Assembly (NCBI GenBank): GCA_003058495.1
Contig: QBVC01000034.1
Location: 1-64,000, forward strand
DNA length: 64,000 nucleotides
Reading direction: 5' to 3'
DNA from: a gamma proteobacterium symbiont of Ctena orbiculata
GTDB lineage: Bacteria; Pseudomonadota; Gammaproteobacteria; Chromatiales; Chromatiaceae
Under the pieces are notes generated by a model that did not search any database, was not told the DNA's origin, and worked only from the letters and a program-made list of their open reading frames with translations. Below, one piece after another: positions 34,692-44,831 of this stretch (position 1 is the first letter of the stretch; every line of letters starts with the position of its first letter). The position numbers and the translations under genes were made by a program.

Positions 34692-37169
34692 ATGAAGAAA
34701 AAAAAGTACGCCGACTACCGAACAGCTGCGGATATCGAGTCCATTCAACACTCGTTTCTCGACAATCTCTACTTTGTCCAGGCCCGGTTTCCCCAGGTGG
34801 CATCGAAGAACGACGCCTACCTGGCCCTGGCATGGAGCGTCCGCGACCGCCTGCTGAACAACTGGATAGACACCGCGAGCACCTACTACCGGCAGGCGAG
34901 CCGCAGCGTCTGCTATCTCTCCGCGGAGTATCTTCCCGGCCCCCATCTGCGGAATGCGATGCTGGCGCTGGACATCGAGCCCCAGGTGCGCCAGGCAATG
35001 GCAGGGCTCGGCTTCGATCTCGACGAGATCGCGGCGCAGGAACCGGAACCCGGTCTCGGCAACGGTGGCCTGGGCAGACTGGCCGCCTGCTACCTCGACT
35101 CCCTGGCGACCCTGCAGATACCCGCCATCGGCTACGGGATCCGCTATGAGTTCGGCATCTTCGAACAGGCGATCAGGGACGACCGCCAGGTGGAACTCGC
35201 CGACAAATGGTTGCGCGACGGCAATCCCTGGGAGGTTCCGCGGCCGGAAATCAGCTTCGAGGTCGGACTTGGCGGCACCACCGAAGCCTACACGGATGAT
35301 AACGGCCGCTACCGTGTGCGGTGGCGGCCCCAACGCCTGGTCAGGGGCGTTGCCTACGACACCCCGATCCCCGGCTATCGGGTGCCGACGGTCAATCTGT
35401 TGCGGCTCTGGAACGCCCAGGCCTGCGAGGCGTTCAACCTCGAGGCCTTCAACGTGGGTGACTACGAACGCGCGGTCGATGAGAAGATCGCCTCGGAGAC
35501 CATCAGCAAGGTGCTCTATCCCAACGATGAACCGATGCAGGGCAAACGCCTGCGCCTGGAGCAGGAGTATTTTTTCTGCTCCTGCACCATTCAGGATATT
35601 CTCCGCCTGCACCTGCAGCAGAATGACTCGCTGGATCAGCTGCCGGAGAAGTTCGCCATCCAGCTCAACGACACCCACCCGGCCATCGCGGTGGTCGAAC
35701 TGATGCGTCTCTTGATCGATGTTCACGAAATGGCATGGGACGAGGCATGGGGGCTGGTCCGCAGGAGCGTCTCCTATACCAACCACACCCTGCTCCCCGA
35801 GGCACTGGAAACCTGGCCGGTGGAGCTGTTCGGCGAGCTCTTGCCCAGGCACCTGGAAATCGTCTACGAAATCAACCACCGTTTCCTGCAGCGGGTCCGG
35901 GCCCTCTGCTACGAAGACGAGCTTCTGGCCCGTCTCTCACTTATCGACGAGCGCTTCGGCCGCAGTGTACGCATGGCCCATCTGGCCAGTGTCGCCAGTC
36001 ACCGCATCAACGGCGTGGCGAAGCTCCACAGCCGCCTGTTGCAGCAGCGCGTTCTGCAGGAGTTCCACACCCTGGATCCCGAACGCTTCACCAATGTCAC
36101 CAACGGCGTGACCCCGCGCCGCTTTCTGATTCTCGCCAACCCCGCCCTGACCGAGCTGATAAACGATACCATCGGCGACGCCTGGACCAGGGACCTGCTG
36201 CGCCTGCAGGAGCTCGAGGACTGGGCCGACAAGGCCGACTTTCGCGCCGCCTGGGGCGAGGTCAAACTGAACAACAAACGCCTGCTGGCGGAGAAGATCC
36301 GCAACAGCTCCGGCATCGAGGTCGACGCGGAGAGCCTTTTCGACTGCCAGGTCAAACGCTTTCACGAATATAAGCGCCAGCATCTCAATATCCTCCATGT
36401 CATCGGCCGCTATCTGGCGCTCAAGCGGGGCCTTGATGAGGATGCGCCGGCGCGCACATGGCTCTTCGCGGGCAAGGCCGCCCCCGGCTATCACTTCGCC
36501 AAACTGATCATCGAGCTGATCCATGCTGTCGCCAGAACGGTCAACGCCGACCGGGATGTCAATGCCAAGATGCGCATCGCCTTCCTGCCCAATTTCAACG
36601 TCAGCAACGCCGAGAGGATATACCCCGCCGCCGACCTTTCGGAGCAGATCTCAACCGCCGGGATGGAGGCCTCGGGGACAGGGAACATGAAATTCACCCT
36701 CAACGGCGCCCTCACCATCGGCACCCTGGACGGGGCCAACATAGAGATCCGGCATCGGGTGGGCAAGGAGAACTTCTTTCTCTTCGGCCTTACCGAATCG
36801 GAGGTGGCAACCCGTCGCGCCAGCAACTATTTTCCCCGCGATCGCTATCTTACGGATCCGCAGCTGCGGCAGATCATCGACGCCGTCAGGGAAGGCCGTT
36901 TCTCCCCACGGGATGAGGGAAGGTTCCACCCGCTGCTCGACATGCTGTTGAACCACGACCATTTCTACGTGCTCGAGGATTTCTCCGCCTACCGTGCAAG
37001 TCAGCAACAGGTGGATCGGACCTGGAGGGAGAGGGACAAATGGACCCGTGCATCGATTTTGAACAGCGCAAGATGCGGCTGGTTCTCCTCAGACCGGGCG
37101 ATCAAGGAGTATTGCGAACGGATCTGGCATGTCTCTCCGGTGCCGATCAGAAAGGACAGCGCCCCCTGA
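34692..37169 (+). CDS. glgP: Glycogen/starch phosphorylase
   Basis: 825 residues from the ATG at 34692 (MKKKKYADYRTAADIESIQHSFLDNLYF). It is a PLP-dependent phosphorylase releasing glucose-1-phosphate from alpha-1,4-glucans. Landmarks include LSAEYLPGPHLRNAML, GLGNGGLGRLAACYLDSLATL, QLNDTHPAIAVVELMRLL, GVTPRRFL and the PLP-lysine segment EASGTGNMKFTLNGALTIGTLDGANIEI. The C-terminal DFSAYRASQQQVDRTWRERDKW is also typical. No other glg gene is in the window, so the glycogen pathway must be encoded elsewhere. Confidence 0.96.
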   Translation: MKKKKYADYRTAADIESIQHSFLDNLYFVQARFPQVASKNDAYLALAWSVRDRLLNNWIDTASTYYRQASRSVCYLSAEYLPGPHLRNAMLALDIEPQVRQAMAGLGFDLDEIAAQEPEPGLGNGGLGRLAACYLDSLATLQIPAIGYGIRYEFGIFEQAIRDDRQVELADKWLRDGNPWEVPRPEISFEVGLGGTTEAYTDDNGRYRVRWRPQRLVRGVAYDTPIPGYRVPTVNLLRLWNAQACEAFNLEAFNVGDYERAVDEKIASETISKVLYPNDEPMQGKRLRLEQEYFFCSCTIQDILRLHLQQNDSLDQLPEKFAIQLNDTHPAIAVVELMRLLIDVHEMAWDEAWGLVRRSVSYTNHTLLPEALETWPVELFGELLPRHLEIVYEINHRFLQRVRALCYEDELLARLSLIDERFGRSVRMAHLASVASHRINGVAKLHSRLLQQRVLQEFHTLDPERFTNVTNGVTPRRFLILANPALTELINDTIGDAWTRDLLRLQELEDWADKADFRAAWGEVKLNNKRLLAEKIRNSSGIEVDAESLFDCQVKRFHEYKRQHLNILHVIGRYLALKRGLDEDAPARTWLFAGKAAPGYHFAKLIIELIHAVARTVNADRDVNAKMRIAFLPNFNVSNAERIYPAADLSEQISTAGMEASGTGNMKFTLNGALTIGTLDGANIEIRHRVGKENFFLFGLTESEVATRRASNYFPRDRYLTDPQLRQIIDAVREGRFSPRDEGRFHPLLDMLLNHDHFYVLEDFSAYRASQQQVDRTWRERDKWTRASILNSARCGWFSSDRAIKEYCERIWHVSPVPIRKDSAP

Positions 37170-37271
37170 ACATCTCCTCCGCCTGGCGTCCGTTGGCGCC
37201 AACCGGCGGGGAACGGGGGCACAGTTCGCCGACCCCGGTCATTGATTCCCTGCCGCCTTTGATCCTACTCT

Positions 37272-39017
37272 CTACAGAAGCGTCAGCCAGAAACAGATCC
37301 CGGCGGCCTGTGCCGTCTTCCCGTCGCGATACAGCTGCTCCGCGCGCGCATAGGGTTGCCAGTACTTGATGTTGGTCTCCCCCAAGGTATAGAGGGTGGA
37401 GTACCAGCCCACCTCTTCCGCCTCCACATTCAGTCGTGCGGCGGTACAGGCCCGAACCGCCCCTGGCTGTTTCAGAAAGGCGTCGAGGGTCTCCAGGTCG
37501 TGAACATAGTCTCCCAGCACCCGGATCGGCAGCAGCTGTTCGAGCTCGGATCGGGTATAGTCATCCGGGAATCCCGCGAGCGCCCTTGCCAGCTGCCAGC
37601 GCCAGTAGAGGGGGATTTTCGGATTGAGCAGCGGGTCCTCCAGCTCGAAGGGGTGCTCATCCGGGGTAACGAATACGGATGTGGTATAGACTTGAGGAAT
37701 CCCCGCCGCGCCTGGATAGGTGAGTTCCACCATGTACGCGGTATAGCCCTGCGCGGGCTCGGGCACCGAGACCCGGTAGCGGCCATCCGCATCGGCGGTG
37801 ATCACACTGCTATGCCAGGCCTGGTCGCCCACTGTCTCGAGCCTGAAATCCCTGGCCGACGGATTGCTGGCCTGCCACAACCTGGCCACCAGGGGGATCT
37901 GACTACTGCCGACTTCCAGCTCGCCACCGGCCGCCAGGCCCCACTCGAGCTCCGGCCTTTCCAGCCCATAGAGCTGCATCTGGTACCAGGCGATCAGGCC
38001 GGCCAGTAAATCCTCAAACTTGGACTCCCCCGAATGGTCCGTATTCGGAACGATCCGCTGCAGTGCCTCCGCGGGCAGTTCACCGATATAGCGCTCCGAG
38101 GCGTCGGGCAGGAAGAACTCGTCTCCGCTGGCATTGAGGATCAGGTGGGGCATGGTCAGCGCCTCCCGGTAGCTGATCGGGTCGACAATCCTACCCAGCA
38201 GTTCTCCCTCGGGGGCACGGATATTTTCCATGACACCGTTCTCTTCGTAGTCCGAAAGGGCATGGGAAAAGAAGCCGTAACTCGCGTAGTGATGTTCAAG
38301 CTGGTCCGCCATGTGCAGGATGTTGAACATCCCCGGGACAACGCCGACCACCCGATCGTCCACAGCCGCGGTCAACCAGGCGGTGGCGCCGCGTTTGGAA
38401 AATCCGGTCACGATGAATCGATCTATCACCAGTCCCAGGCTCGAAGCGATAAACTCCTGGGCCGTATCCATGGCGCGCACAGCCGCCTTGGTCATGGGCA
38501 GATAGGCGGCCCAGGTGGGGTCTCCCGTCTCCATCACCCTTCGCCAGCTGTAGGCCACCAGGGCGTCCTCGGTCAAGCCTTCGCTGAGACCGCTGAAGTG
38601 CAGTGGTTGAGACGGTACCTGCTGTACAACCACCTGGATCGCACCGGTTGCGGTTGCGATGAGGGCGAATTGCGCCACATCGTCGGGCTCCGGGGGCTGC
38701 GCCGAGGTGGAACCGCCCACGATGATCAGATTGGCCACACTCGAACTAAGCTGTTGTGGAACAATAAGCGTGACCCAATGGTTCCAGACGACCGGCGTGA
38801 CCTCGTCCGCGCTGCGCCAGGATTGGGAATTCATGTTGAGAAAGTAGACCTCGACACCGTCGACGCTGAGCTCTCCGACAAGCTGATAGCCGTAGCTGGG
38901 ATCCGGCGTCTCCACATAGCGCTGTAGGGGCGAGCCCTGATCCGCAAGCAGCGGGAATGGGAGCAGTGCGAGGAGTAGGGTGATGAGATAGCGCGATAGC
39001 GAGATAATCCGTTTCAT
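37272..39017 (-). CDS. PhoPQ-activated pathogenicity-related protein (PqaA-type)
   Basis: 581 residues from the second ATG at 39017, which has GGGA eight bases upstream. There is a signal peptide (MKRIISLSRYLITLLLALLPFPLLA). The protein is an alpha/beta-hydrolase-like member of the PhoPQ_related family: RYVETPDPSYGYQLV near the start, WNHWVTLIVPQ, nucleophile-type elbow TGFSKRGATAWLTA, SYREALTMPHLILNASGDEFFLPD and VPNTDHSG with the His. It is predicted periplasmic or secreted. In Salmonella the pqaA product is linked to antimicrobial-peptide resistance; here the substrate is unknown. It lies immediately downstream of the pst-phoU operon on the same strand. Confidence 0.85.
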   Translation of the reverse strand: MKRIISLSRYLITLLLALLPFPLLADQGSPLQRYVETPDPSYGYQLVGELSVDGVEVYFLNMNSQSWRSADEVTPVVWNHWVTLIVPQQLSSSVANLIIVGGSTSAQPPEPDDVAQFALIATATGAIQVVVQQVPSQPLHFSGLSEGLTEDALVAYSWRRVMETGDPTWAAYLPMTKAAVRAMDTAQEFIASSLGLVIDRFIVTGFSKRGATAWLTAAVDDRVVGVVPGMFNILHMADQLEHHYASYGFFSHALSDYEENGVMENIRAPEGELLGRIVDPISYREALTMPHLILNASGDEFFLPDASERYIGELPAEALQRIVPNTDHSGESKFEDLLAGLIAWYQMQLYGLERPELEWGLAAGGELEVGSSQIPLVARLWQASNPSARDFRLETVGDQAWHSSVITADADGRYRVSVPEPAQGYTAYMVELTYPGAAGIPQVYTTSVFVTPDEHPFELEDPLLNPKIPLYWRWQLARALAGFPDDYTRSELEQLLPIRVLGDYVHDLETLDAFLKQPGAVRACTAARLNVEAEEVGWYSTLYTLGETNIKYWQPYARAEQLYRDGKTAQAAGICFWLTLL

Positions 39018-39174
39018 AATCATGTTCCCTATGATGTCCCAGAGTTGTCCGTTGGGTACCCGTATTGATCCCAAGTGCCGGGTCTTAAGTGATAGGATAG
39101 AACTCCCGGGTGGTTTAATCCACCAGAAGATGCCGGGCATACCCGGCCGCGACCGAACCCTGGCCGCAACGCGC

Positions 39175-39900
39175 TTATGTAAGGTCGGCGACCTCGCTGT
39201 AGATGGCGCTCAGGTTTTCGTGCCGCACATCCTTGCCGGTGATCAGGAAGATCACATGGCCGCCGATGTTCTTGGCATGGCCGCCGATGCGCTCCAGGGC
39301 CCGCAGCGCGAGCACGATATCCACCACATGGCCCACGCTGCGCGAATCTTCCATGAGAAAGGTCGAGAGGCGGCGCAGTGAACCCCTGAATTCATCGAAC
39401 AGCCGCTTCTCATGCTCGATGACATCGAGGGCGATCTTGAGGTCCACCTTGACGAAGGCCTGCAGGCTCTTGTTGAGCATGTCGTCGACGAAGGTGGCCA
39501 TGTCATAGATATCGCGCAGGATCTCGTTGCTTGGCGGCGGCTTGCCGTTGTCGTAGAAGTGGATGGTCAGATTGGCGATCTTGCGCGCCTCGTCGCCGAC
39601 CCGCTCCAGGTCGGTGATGACCTTCTGCACCGTAAGGATGTCGCGCAGATCCTTGGCCACCGGCTGACGCTTGGCGATCAGGCGGATGATCTCCTCATCG
39701 GCCCTGATATCGATCTCGTTGAGTTCCCGGTCCCGATCGATGACCAGACCCGCCTCCTTGGTATCCTCGTCCCGCAGCGTCTGCACCGCCCGACGCAGCT
39801 GGTCCAGGCCCAGCTCACCCAACTCGATGACGAACTGGTTGATGCTATCAAGTTCTTCGGTGAACGCCTTTACAGTATGTCCGCTGGTCATCTCATTCAT
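39175..39900 (-). CDS. phoU: Phosphate signalling regulator PhoU
   Basis: 241 residues; AAGGAT lies eight bases before the ATG. It is a two-PhoU-domain three-helix-bundle protein with the metal-binding E/DxxxD pattern (RADEEIIRLIAKRQPVAKDLRDIL, VGDEARKIANL, LERIGGHAKNIGGHVIFL). PhoU represses the Pho response when phosphate is plentiful by acting between the Pst transporter and PhoR. It is the last gene of the pst operon, 12 bp after pstB. Confidence 0.97.
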   Translation of the reverse strand: MNEMTSGHTVKAFTEELDSINQFVIELGELGLDQLRRAVQTLRDEDTKEAGLVIDRDRELNEIDIRADEEIIRLIAKRQPVAKDLRDILTVQKVITDLERVGDEARKIANLTIHFYDNGKPPPSNEILRDIYDMATFVDDMLNKSLQAFVKVDLKIALDVIEHEKRLFDEFRGSLRRLSTFLMEDSRSVGHVVDIVLALRALERIGGHAKNIGGHVIFLITGKDVRHENLSAIYSEVADLT

Positions 39901-39911
39901 CTGTTTTATCC

Positions 39912-40796
39912 TTAACCGAAGCGACCGGTGATGTAATCCTCGGTCAATTTATGCCGGGGGTTGGTGAAGATCTGGTCCGTTTCACCCACCTCGATCAGCT
40001 TGCCGAGATGGAAATAGGCGGTGCGCTGGCTCACCCGCGCCGCCTGCTGCATGGAGTGGGTGACGATGGCGATAGTGTAGTTTTCCCGCAGCTCATCGAT
40101 CAACTCCTCGATCTTCGCGGTGGCGATGGGATCGAGGGCGGAACAGGGCTCATCCATCAGGATCACCTCCGGACTGACCGCGATCGCACGCGCGATACAG
40201 AGACGCTGCTGCTGGCCGCCCGAGAGGCCGGTTCCGGGTTGATCCATGCGATCCTTGACCTCCTCCCAGAGACCGGCCCGGGTGAGCGAGCTCTCGACGA
40301 TCTCGTCCAGATGCCTGGCATTGTCGCTGAGGCCATGGATGCGCGGCCCGTAGGCGATATTGTCGTAGATCGATTTCGGGAACGGATTGGGCTTCTGAAA
40401 CACCATGCCGACGCTGGCGCGCAGCGGCACCACGTCGAGGCCGTCGTCGTAGATGTCCTGGTCGTCCATCTTGATCTGACCGGTGACGCGGCAGACGTCG
40501 ATGGTGTCGTTCATGCGGTTGAGACAGCGCAGGAAGGTGGACTTGCCGCAGCCGGATGGCCCGATCATCGAGATCACCTGGTTCTTGCCGATATCGAGAT
40601 TGACGTCGAATATCGCCTGCTTCTCGCCGTAGTAGACATTGACGTTTCTACAGGTCATGCGGGGATCGTTGACATAGATCTCACCCACCGTCCCACTGCC
40701 ATGCTGTTCATATGACGCCTGCATATCGACCTCGGTTGCGGCTTCCGGATTCAGTGGTTTGGCAACCACGCCACTCTCATTGACTAACTCTTCCAT
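39912..40796 (-). CDS. pstB: Phosphate ABC transporter ATPase PstB
   Basis: 294 residues; GAGG sits six bases before the ATG. An N-terminal extension of about 45 residues precedes the ABC domain. Walker A is [20 protein letters not shown], signature motif [15 protein letters not shown], Walker [14 protein letters not shown], switch His IVTHSMQQA. The [16 protein letters not shown] stretch is specific to PstB. It powers high-affinity phosphate uptake with PstSCA. Confidence 0.98.
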   Translation of the reverse strand: MEELVNESGVVAKPLNPEAATEVDMQASYEQHGSGTVGEIYVNDPRMTCRNVNVYYGEKQAIFDVNLDIGKNQVISMIGPSGCGKSTFLRCLNRMNDTIDVCRVTGQIKMDDQDIYDDGLDVVPLRASVGMVFQKPNPFPKSIYDNIAYGPRIHGLSDNARHLDEIVESSLTRAGLWEEVKDRMDQPGTGLSGGQQQRLCIARAIAVSPEVILMDEPCSALDPIATAKIEELIDELRENYTIAIVTHSMQQAARVSQRTAYFHLGKLIEVGETDQIFTNPRHKLTEDYITGRFG

Positions 40797-40817
40797 ACTT
40801 ACCTCGCTTGCGCCGCC

Positions 40818-42119
40818 TTACCAGCGCCGCTCAAATTTCTTTCTCAGCCAGACGGCCAACAGGTTCATGCTGATGAGGAAGGCCAACAGCACCATGATCG
40901 CCGCGGATGTGCGTTCCACAAAGGCGCGCTCCGGGCTGTCGGCCCAGAGGTAGATCTGCACCGGCAGCACCGCCGAGGGATCGAAGGGCCCGCCCGGGAT
41001 ATCGACGATGAAGGCCACCATGCCGATCATCAGCAGCGGTGCGGTCTCGCCCAGTGCCTGGGCCATGCCGATGATGGTGCCGGTGAGCATCCCCGGCATC
41101 GCCAGGGGCAGCACATGGTGGGTGATGGTCTGCATCGGCGAGGCACCGACCCCGAGCGCCGCCTCGCGGATCGACGGCGGCACCGACTTCAGGGCGGCGC
41201 GACTGGCGATGATGATCGTCGGCAGGGTCATCAGGGCCAGCACCAGGCCGCCCACCAGGGGCACCGAACGGGGCAGGCCGAAGAAGTTGATGAAGACCGC
41301 CAGGCCGAGCAGGCCGAAGACGATGGAGGGCACCGCCGCCAGGTTGTTGATGTTGACCTCGATGATGTCGGTCCAGCGGTTCTTGGGGGCGAACTCCTCA
41401 AGGTAGACCGCCGCGGCCACGCCTACTGGGAAAGAGATCAGGAGACAGATCATCAGGGTGAAGAAAGAGCCGTGGACCGCGCCCTTGATACCGGACAATT
41501 CGGGTTCCCGGGAGTCGCCGGCGGTGAAGAAGGTGGTGTTGAATCGCTTCTCGATGCGATCCTCCGCCTGCAGGGACTGGATCCACACCATCTGGTTGTT
41601 CTTGATACGGCGGTCGCTCTCGGGGACGTTGAGATCGATATGCCCCTTGATCAGCATATCCACATCGTCGTCAGCCGGCACCCAGACGCTCTGACGGGTG
41701 CCGATCAGGGCGGGATCCTGCATCACCATATCCCGCAGCTGGTAGCTGGCACCGGTGCTAACCAGACCGTAGAGGACCTTCTTCTCACGACGGCTGCTGA
41801 CATCGGGGAACATCTCCCGCATGGTCTTTTTCACCAGGCCGCCATAGTTAGCCTTGGAGAGCACCTCCGGATCGGTCTCCCCGACCGGCGCGATCAATTC
41901 GGGATCGAAGTTGATGTCGAGTTTCACATAGGTCTGCTGAAACGCGGTGTAGCCGTTGGCGATGATGCTGATGAAGAGAAAGGAGACGAACACCAGACCG
42001 AGGACGATCGCCCCCAGACCTATCCTCTGAAACCTTTTCTCCTGACGATAGCGGCGCACCAGGCCCTGCTGAACCCGCACCATGGTCCGGTCGTGTTGTT
42101 GCTGCAGATTGTTATTCAT
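40818..42119 (-). CDS. pstA: Phosphate ABC transporter permease PstA
   Basis: 433 residues from the ATG at 42119, which overlaps the pstC stop by eight bases (ATGAATAA). The C-terminal 260 residues are the standard inner-membrane permease with the EAA loop (LGVGASPMQTITHHVLPLAMPGMLTG). The N-terminal 170 residues are an extension with one helix and a large periplasmic loop, making this the long PstA variant found in many gammaproteobacteria (E. coli PstA is 296). Partner of PstC. Confidence 0.96.
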   Translation of the reverse strand: MNNNLQQQHDRTMVRVQQGLVRRYRQEKRFQRIGLGAIVLGLVFVSFLFISIIANGYTAFQQTYVKLDINFDPELIAPVGETDPEVLSKANYGGLVKKTMREMFPDVSSRREKKVLYGLVSTGASYQLRDMVMQDPALIGTRQSVWVPADDDVDMLIKGHIDLNVPESDRRIKNNQMVWIQSLQAEDRIEKRFNTTFFTAGDSREPELSGIKGAVHGSFFTLMICLLISFPVGVAAAVYLEEFAPKNRWTDIIEVNINNLAAVPSIVFGLLGLAVFINFFGLPRSVPLVGGLVLALMTLPTIIIASRAALKSVPPSIREAALGVGASPMQTITHHVLPLAMPGMLTGTIIGMAQALGETAPLLMIGMVAFIVDIPGGPFDPSAVLPVQIYLWADSPERAFVERTSAAIMVLLAFLISMNLLAVWLRKKFERRW

Positions 42120-43494
42120 ACTGTTCACGGTATTTGCGCACGATGTGCAGTGCGATCATGTTGAGGGCCAGGGTGATGGTAAAGAGCACCAGGGCGAGGG
42201 CGAAGGCCGCCAGGGTCTTGGCGCTGTCGAACTCCTGATCGCCCACCAGCAGGGTGACGATCTGGACGGTAACCGTGGTCACCGCCTCCAGGGGATTGGC
42301 GGTGAGATTGGCCGAGAGGCCGGCGGCCATGACCACGATCATGGTCTCGCCGATGGCCCGGGAAACCGCCAGCAGCACACCGCCGACGATGCCCGGCAGG
42401 GCGGCCGGGATGATCACCTGGCGGATGGTCTCGGAGCGGGTCGCGCCGAGGCCGTAGGAGCCGTCGCGCATCGCCTGGGGCACCGCGTTGATCACGTCGT
42501 CCGAAAGGGAGGAGACAAAGGGGATGATCATGATCCCCATCACCACGCCCGCGGCGAGGGCCGACTCGGAGGAGACACTCAGCCCGAGACTGGTACCCAT
42601 GTCGCGGAAAAAGGGGGCCACCGTGAGGGCCGCGAAGAAGCCGTAGACAACCGTGGGAATGCCGGCCAGGACCTCGAGGACCGGCTTGGCGAGGGCGCGG
42701 AAACGTTTGCCTGCGTACTCGGCCATGTAGATCGCCGACATCAAGCCGATGGGGACCGCCACGAACATCGCGATAAGGGTTATCAGAAAGGTACCCGCAA
42801 ACAACGGAATGGCGCCGAAGACGCCGGAGGAGCCGACCTGGTCCGCCCGGATCGCCGTCTGCGGCGACCACTCCAGGCCGAAGATGAATTCAGTGACCGG
42901 TATCTGCTGGAAGAAACGGATCGACTCGAAGAGCACCGAAAGCACGATACCGATGGTGGTAAAGATCGCCAGCGAGGAGCTGGAGACGAGGAAAAAGTTG
43001 ATCGCCTTCTCCACCCGGTTGCGGGCACGCTGATGGCGGTTGATGGAGCGTTGTGCGAACAGTCCGCCCAGGATCGCCACCGAGAGCGCGACCACGAACA
43101 GCGCCATGTCGCTGATACGCAGCAGCGAAGAGTAGTGGTCGGCGGCACCCTGCATGGTCTCGTCGACCGCCTGGGAGACGATGTCGCCCTGGGCCAGGTT
43201 GCGGATATCGTTCAATACCAGGTTGAGCCTTTCGGGGGGAAGCTCCTGAATCTCCTGGGGGAGATTGTCCACCACCATGCCCGTCACCACGGCCCCCTCG
43301 AAGGAGATCCAGAGCACGAACAGAATCAGCGCCGGAACCCCGCACCAGAGCGCGGTGTGAATGCCGTAGTAGGAGGGGAGCGAATGGAGATCCCTCACCC
43401 GGCCGCTCACCAAGTTCAGGGAGCGCTTGCGGCCCATGTAATAGGCCAGGGTCATGAAGCCCAGTAAAACGATGATCAGCGTAGACGAATGCAT
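42112..43494 (-). CDS. pstC: Phosphate ABC transporter permease PstC
   Basis: 460 residues, longer than the 319 of E. coli because of an N-terminal pair of helices and a loop (about residues 1-120). The conserved permease part carries FAGTFLITLIAMFVAVPIGLMSAIYMAEYA and the EAA loop YGLGATRSETIRQVIIPAALPGIVGG. Both Pst permeases are long forms, so they probably co-evolved as a subtype. It is separated from pstS by a stem-loop that could attenuate transcription. Confidence 0.96.
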   Translation of the reverse strand: MHSSTLIIVLLGFMTLAYYMGRKRSLNLVSGRVRDLHSLPSYYGIHTALWCGVPALILFVLWISFEGAVVTGMVVDNLPQEIQELPPERLNLVLNDIRNLAQGDIVSQAVDETMQGAADHYSSLLRISDMALFVVALSVAILGGLFAQRSINRHQRARNRVEKAINFFLVSSSSLAIFTTIGIVLSVLFESIRFFQQIPVTEFIFGLEWSPQTAIRADQVGSSGVFGAIPLFAGTFLITLIAMFVAVPIGLMSAIYMAEYAGKRFRALAKPVLEVLAGIPTVVYGFFAALTVAPFFRDMGTSLGLSVSSESALAAGVVMGIMIIPFVSSLSDDVINAVPQAMRDGSYGLGATRSETIRQVIIPAALPGIVGGVLLAVSRAIGETMIVVMAAGLSANLTANPLEAVTTVTVQIVTLLVGDQEFDSAKTLAAFALALVLFTITLALNMIALHIVRKYREQYE

Positions 43495-43507
43495 GACGAT
43501 TCCCAGG

Positions 43508-43545
43508 AAAAAAAGCGGCTGTCCCTATTCGTAGAGACAGCCGCT
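43508..43545 (-). terminator. Stem-loop with T-tract between pstS and pstC
   Basis: AGCGGCTGTC and GACAGCCGCT pair perfectly over 10 bp across a 12-nt loop and are followed on the minus strand by a run of T. It begins about 20 bp after the pstS stop. Partial termination here would give more PstS than PstCAB, as is usual for binding proteins. Confidence 0.82.
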
Positions 43546-43566
43546 CCTTCAGCTCACATAAGAGGC

Positions 43567-44610
43567 TTAGAGTTTCAGCGAGGTCTTGGAGTCGACGTCG
43601 CTCTTGAACGCCTTGCGCTCTTCCATCGGCATCGGGATCAGACCCTTGTCCGCCAGGTAGCCGTCATCGCCCCAGGCCTTGTCGCTGGTGAACTCGGCCA
43701 GGTACTCTTCGATACCCGGGATCTTGCCCATGTGCGCCTTCTTCACGTAGAAGTAGAGCGGACGGGATACCGGATAGCTGCCGTCGGCGATCAGCTCGAA
43801 GGTCGGCGCAACACCGTCGACCAGTGAGCCCTGCACCTTGTCGGAGTTCTGGTCGAGGAAGCTGTAGCCGAACACGCCCAGGGCGCCCTTGTTGGCTTCC
43901 AGTTTCTGCACGATCAGGTTGTCGTTCTCGCCGGCCTCGATGTATTTGCCGTCCTCACGCACGGTGTGGCAGACCGACTTGTACATCTTCTTGTCTTTCT
44001 TCTTCATCGCCTTGATCCAGTCGATCTTCTTGCAGCCGCCCTCCATCGCCAGCTCGGCGAAGGCGTCGCGGGTACCGGAAGTCGGAGGAGGACCGAGAAC
44101 TTCGATAGCCATATCGGGCAGATCTTTGTTCACTTCCTTCCAGGTCTGGTAGGGGTTGGGAACCAGCTTGCCGCTGGCGGGATCCTTCGGATCCGGAACC
44201 TCTTTGGCCAGGGCCAGGAAGATGTCCTTACGGGTAACGGAGAAACGGGGAGCCGCCTTGGAGTTGGCCAGGGCGATGCCGTCGTAACCGACCTTCACCT
44301 CGATGATGTCGTTGATACCGTTGCCGGCACAGCGCTCGACCTCGGACTTCTTGATCCGACGCGAGGCGTTGGTGATGTCGGGATGCTCAACGCCGACACC
44401 GGCGCAGAACAGCTTCAGACCACCGCCGGAACCGGTGGACTCGATCTTGGGGGTCTTGAACTTGGTGGTCTTACCGAACTGCTCGGCAACCACGGTGGCG
44501 AAAGGGTAGACGGTAGAGGAACCGACCACGCTGATGTAGTCCCGTGCGGAGGCCATGCCAACGAAACCGGTCAATGAAAGTGCAACCGCTGCTGATATCA
44601 GCTTTTTCAT
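43567..44610 (-). CDS. pstS: Periplasmic phosphate-binding protein PstS
   Basis: 347 residues with a signal peptide (MKKLISAAVALSLTGFVGMASA). The mature start RDYISVVGSSTVYPFATVVAEQFG and IESTGSGGGLKLFCAGVGVEHPDITNASR contain the phosphate-binding Ser/Thr and Asp residues; TSGTRDAF gives the Arg/Asp contacts. Cysteines (FCAGVG, ERCAGN, GGCKK, SVCHT) can form two disulfides. It is a secreted high-affinity receptor feeding PstCAB. A Pho-box-like sequence lies 100 bp upstream. Confidence 0.97.
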   Translation of the reverse strand: MKKLISAAVALSLTGFVGMASARDYISVVGSSTVYPFATVVAEQFGKTTKFKTPKIESTGSGGGLKLFCAGVGVEHPDITNASRRIKKSEVERCAGNGINDIIEVKVGYDGIALANSKAAPRFSVTRKDIFLALAKEVPDPKDPASGKLVPNPYQTWKEVNKDLPDMAIEVLGPPPTSGTRDAFAELAMEGGCKKIDWIKAMKKKDKKMYKSVCHTVREDGKYIEAGENDNLIVQKLEANKGALGVFGYSFLDQNSDKVQGSLVDGVAPTFELIADGSYPVSRPLYFYVKKAHMGKIPGIEEYLAEFTSDKAWGDDGYLADKGLIPMPMEERKAFKSDVDSKTSLKL

Positions 44611-44709
44611 GTTTCAATCTCTCCTTCGTAGAGAACCAGTGAACTGGCTTGATGTTGTAATCAGGCGCTAGAGAATAGGCGTTCAAGATGAATAGAAAAT
44701 GAGAGAAAT

Positions 44710-44727
44710 GTTACAGTTGTATTACAA
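44710..44727 (-). promoter_or_regulatory. Pho box upstream of pstS
   Basis: The minus strand reads TTGTAATACAACTGTAAC, which matches 13 of 18 positions of CTGTCATAAATCTGTCAC and has the two 7-bp half-sites at the right 11-bp spacing. It lies 100 bp before pstS. Confidence 0.65.
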
Positions 44728-44831
44728 AATTAATTAAAGTACTTGTTGCGTACAGCCCTGCCTCTCTCCACGCCCGATTCCCGGCGAACGCCAGCGCCGC
44801 GAACCCTATTCAGATCGGGGTCTGTCTGGAT

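Noticed and set aside
42082-43467. 461-aa plus-strand ORF opposite pstC
   Set aside because: Antisense shadow of a secure gene, extreme Gly/Arg/His/Asp composition.
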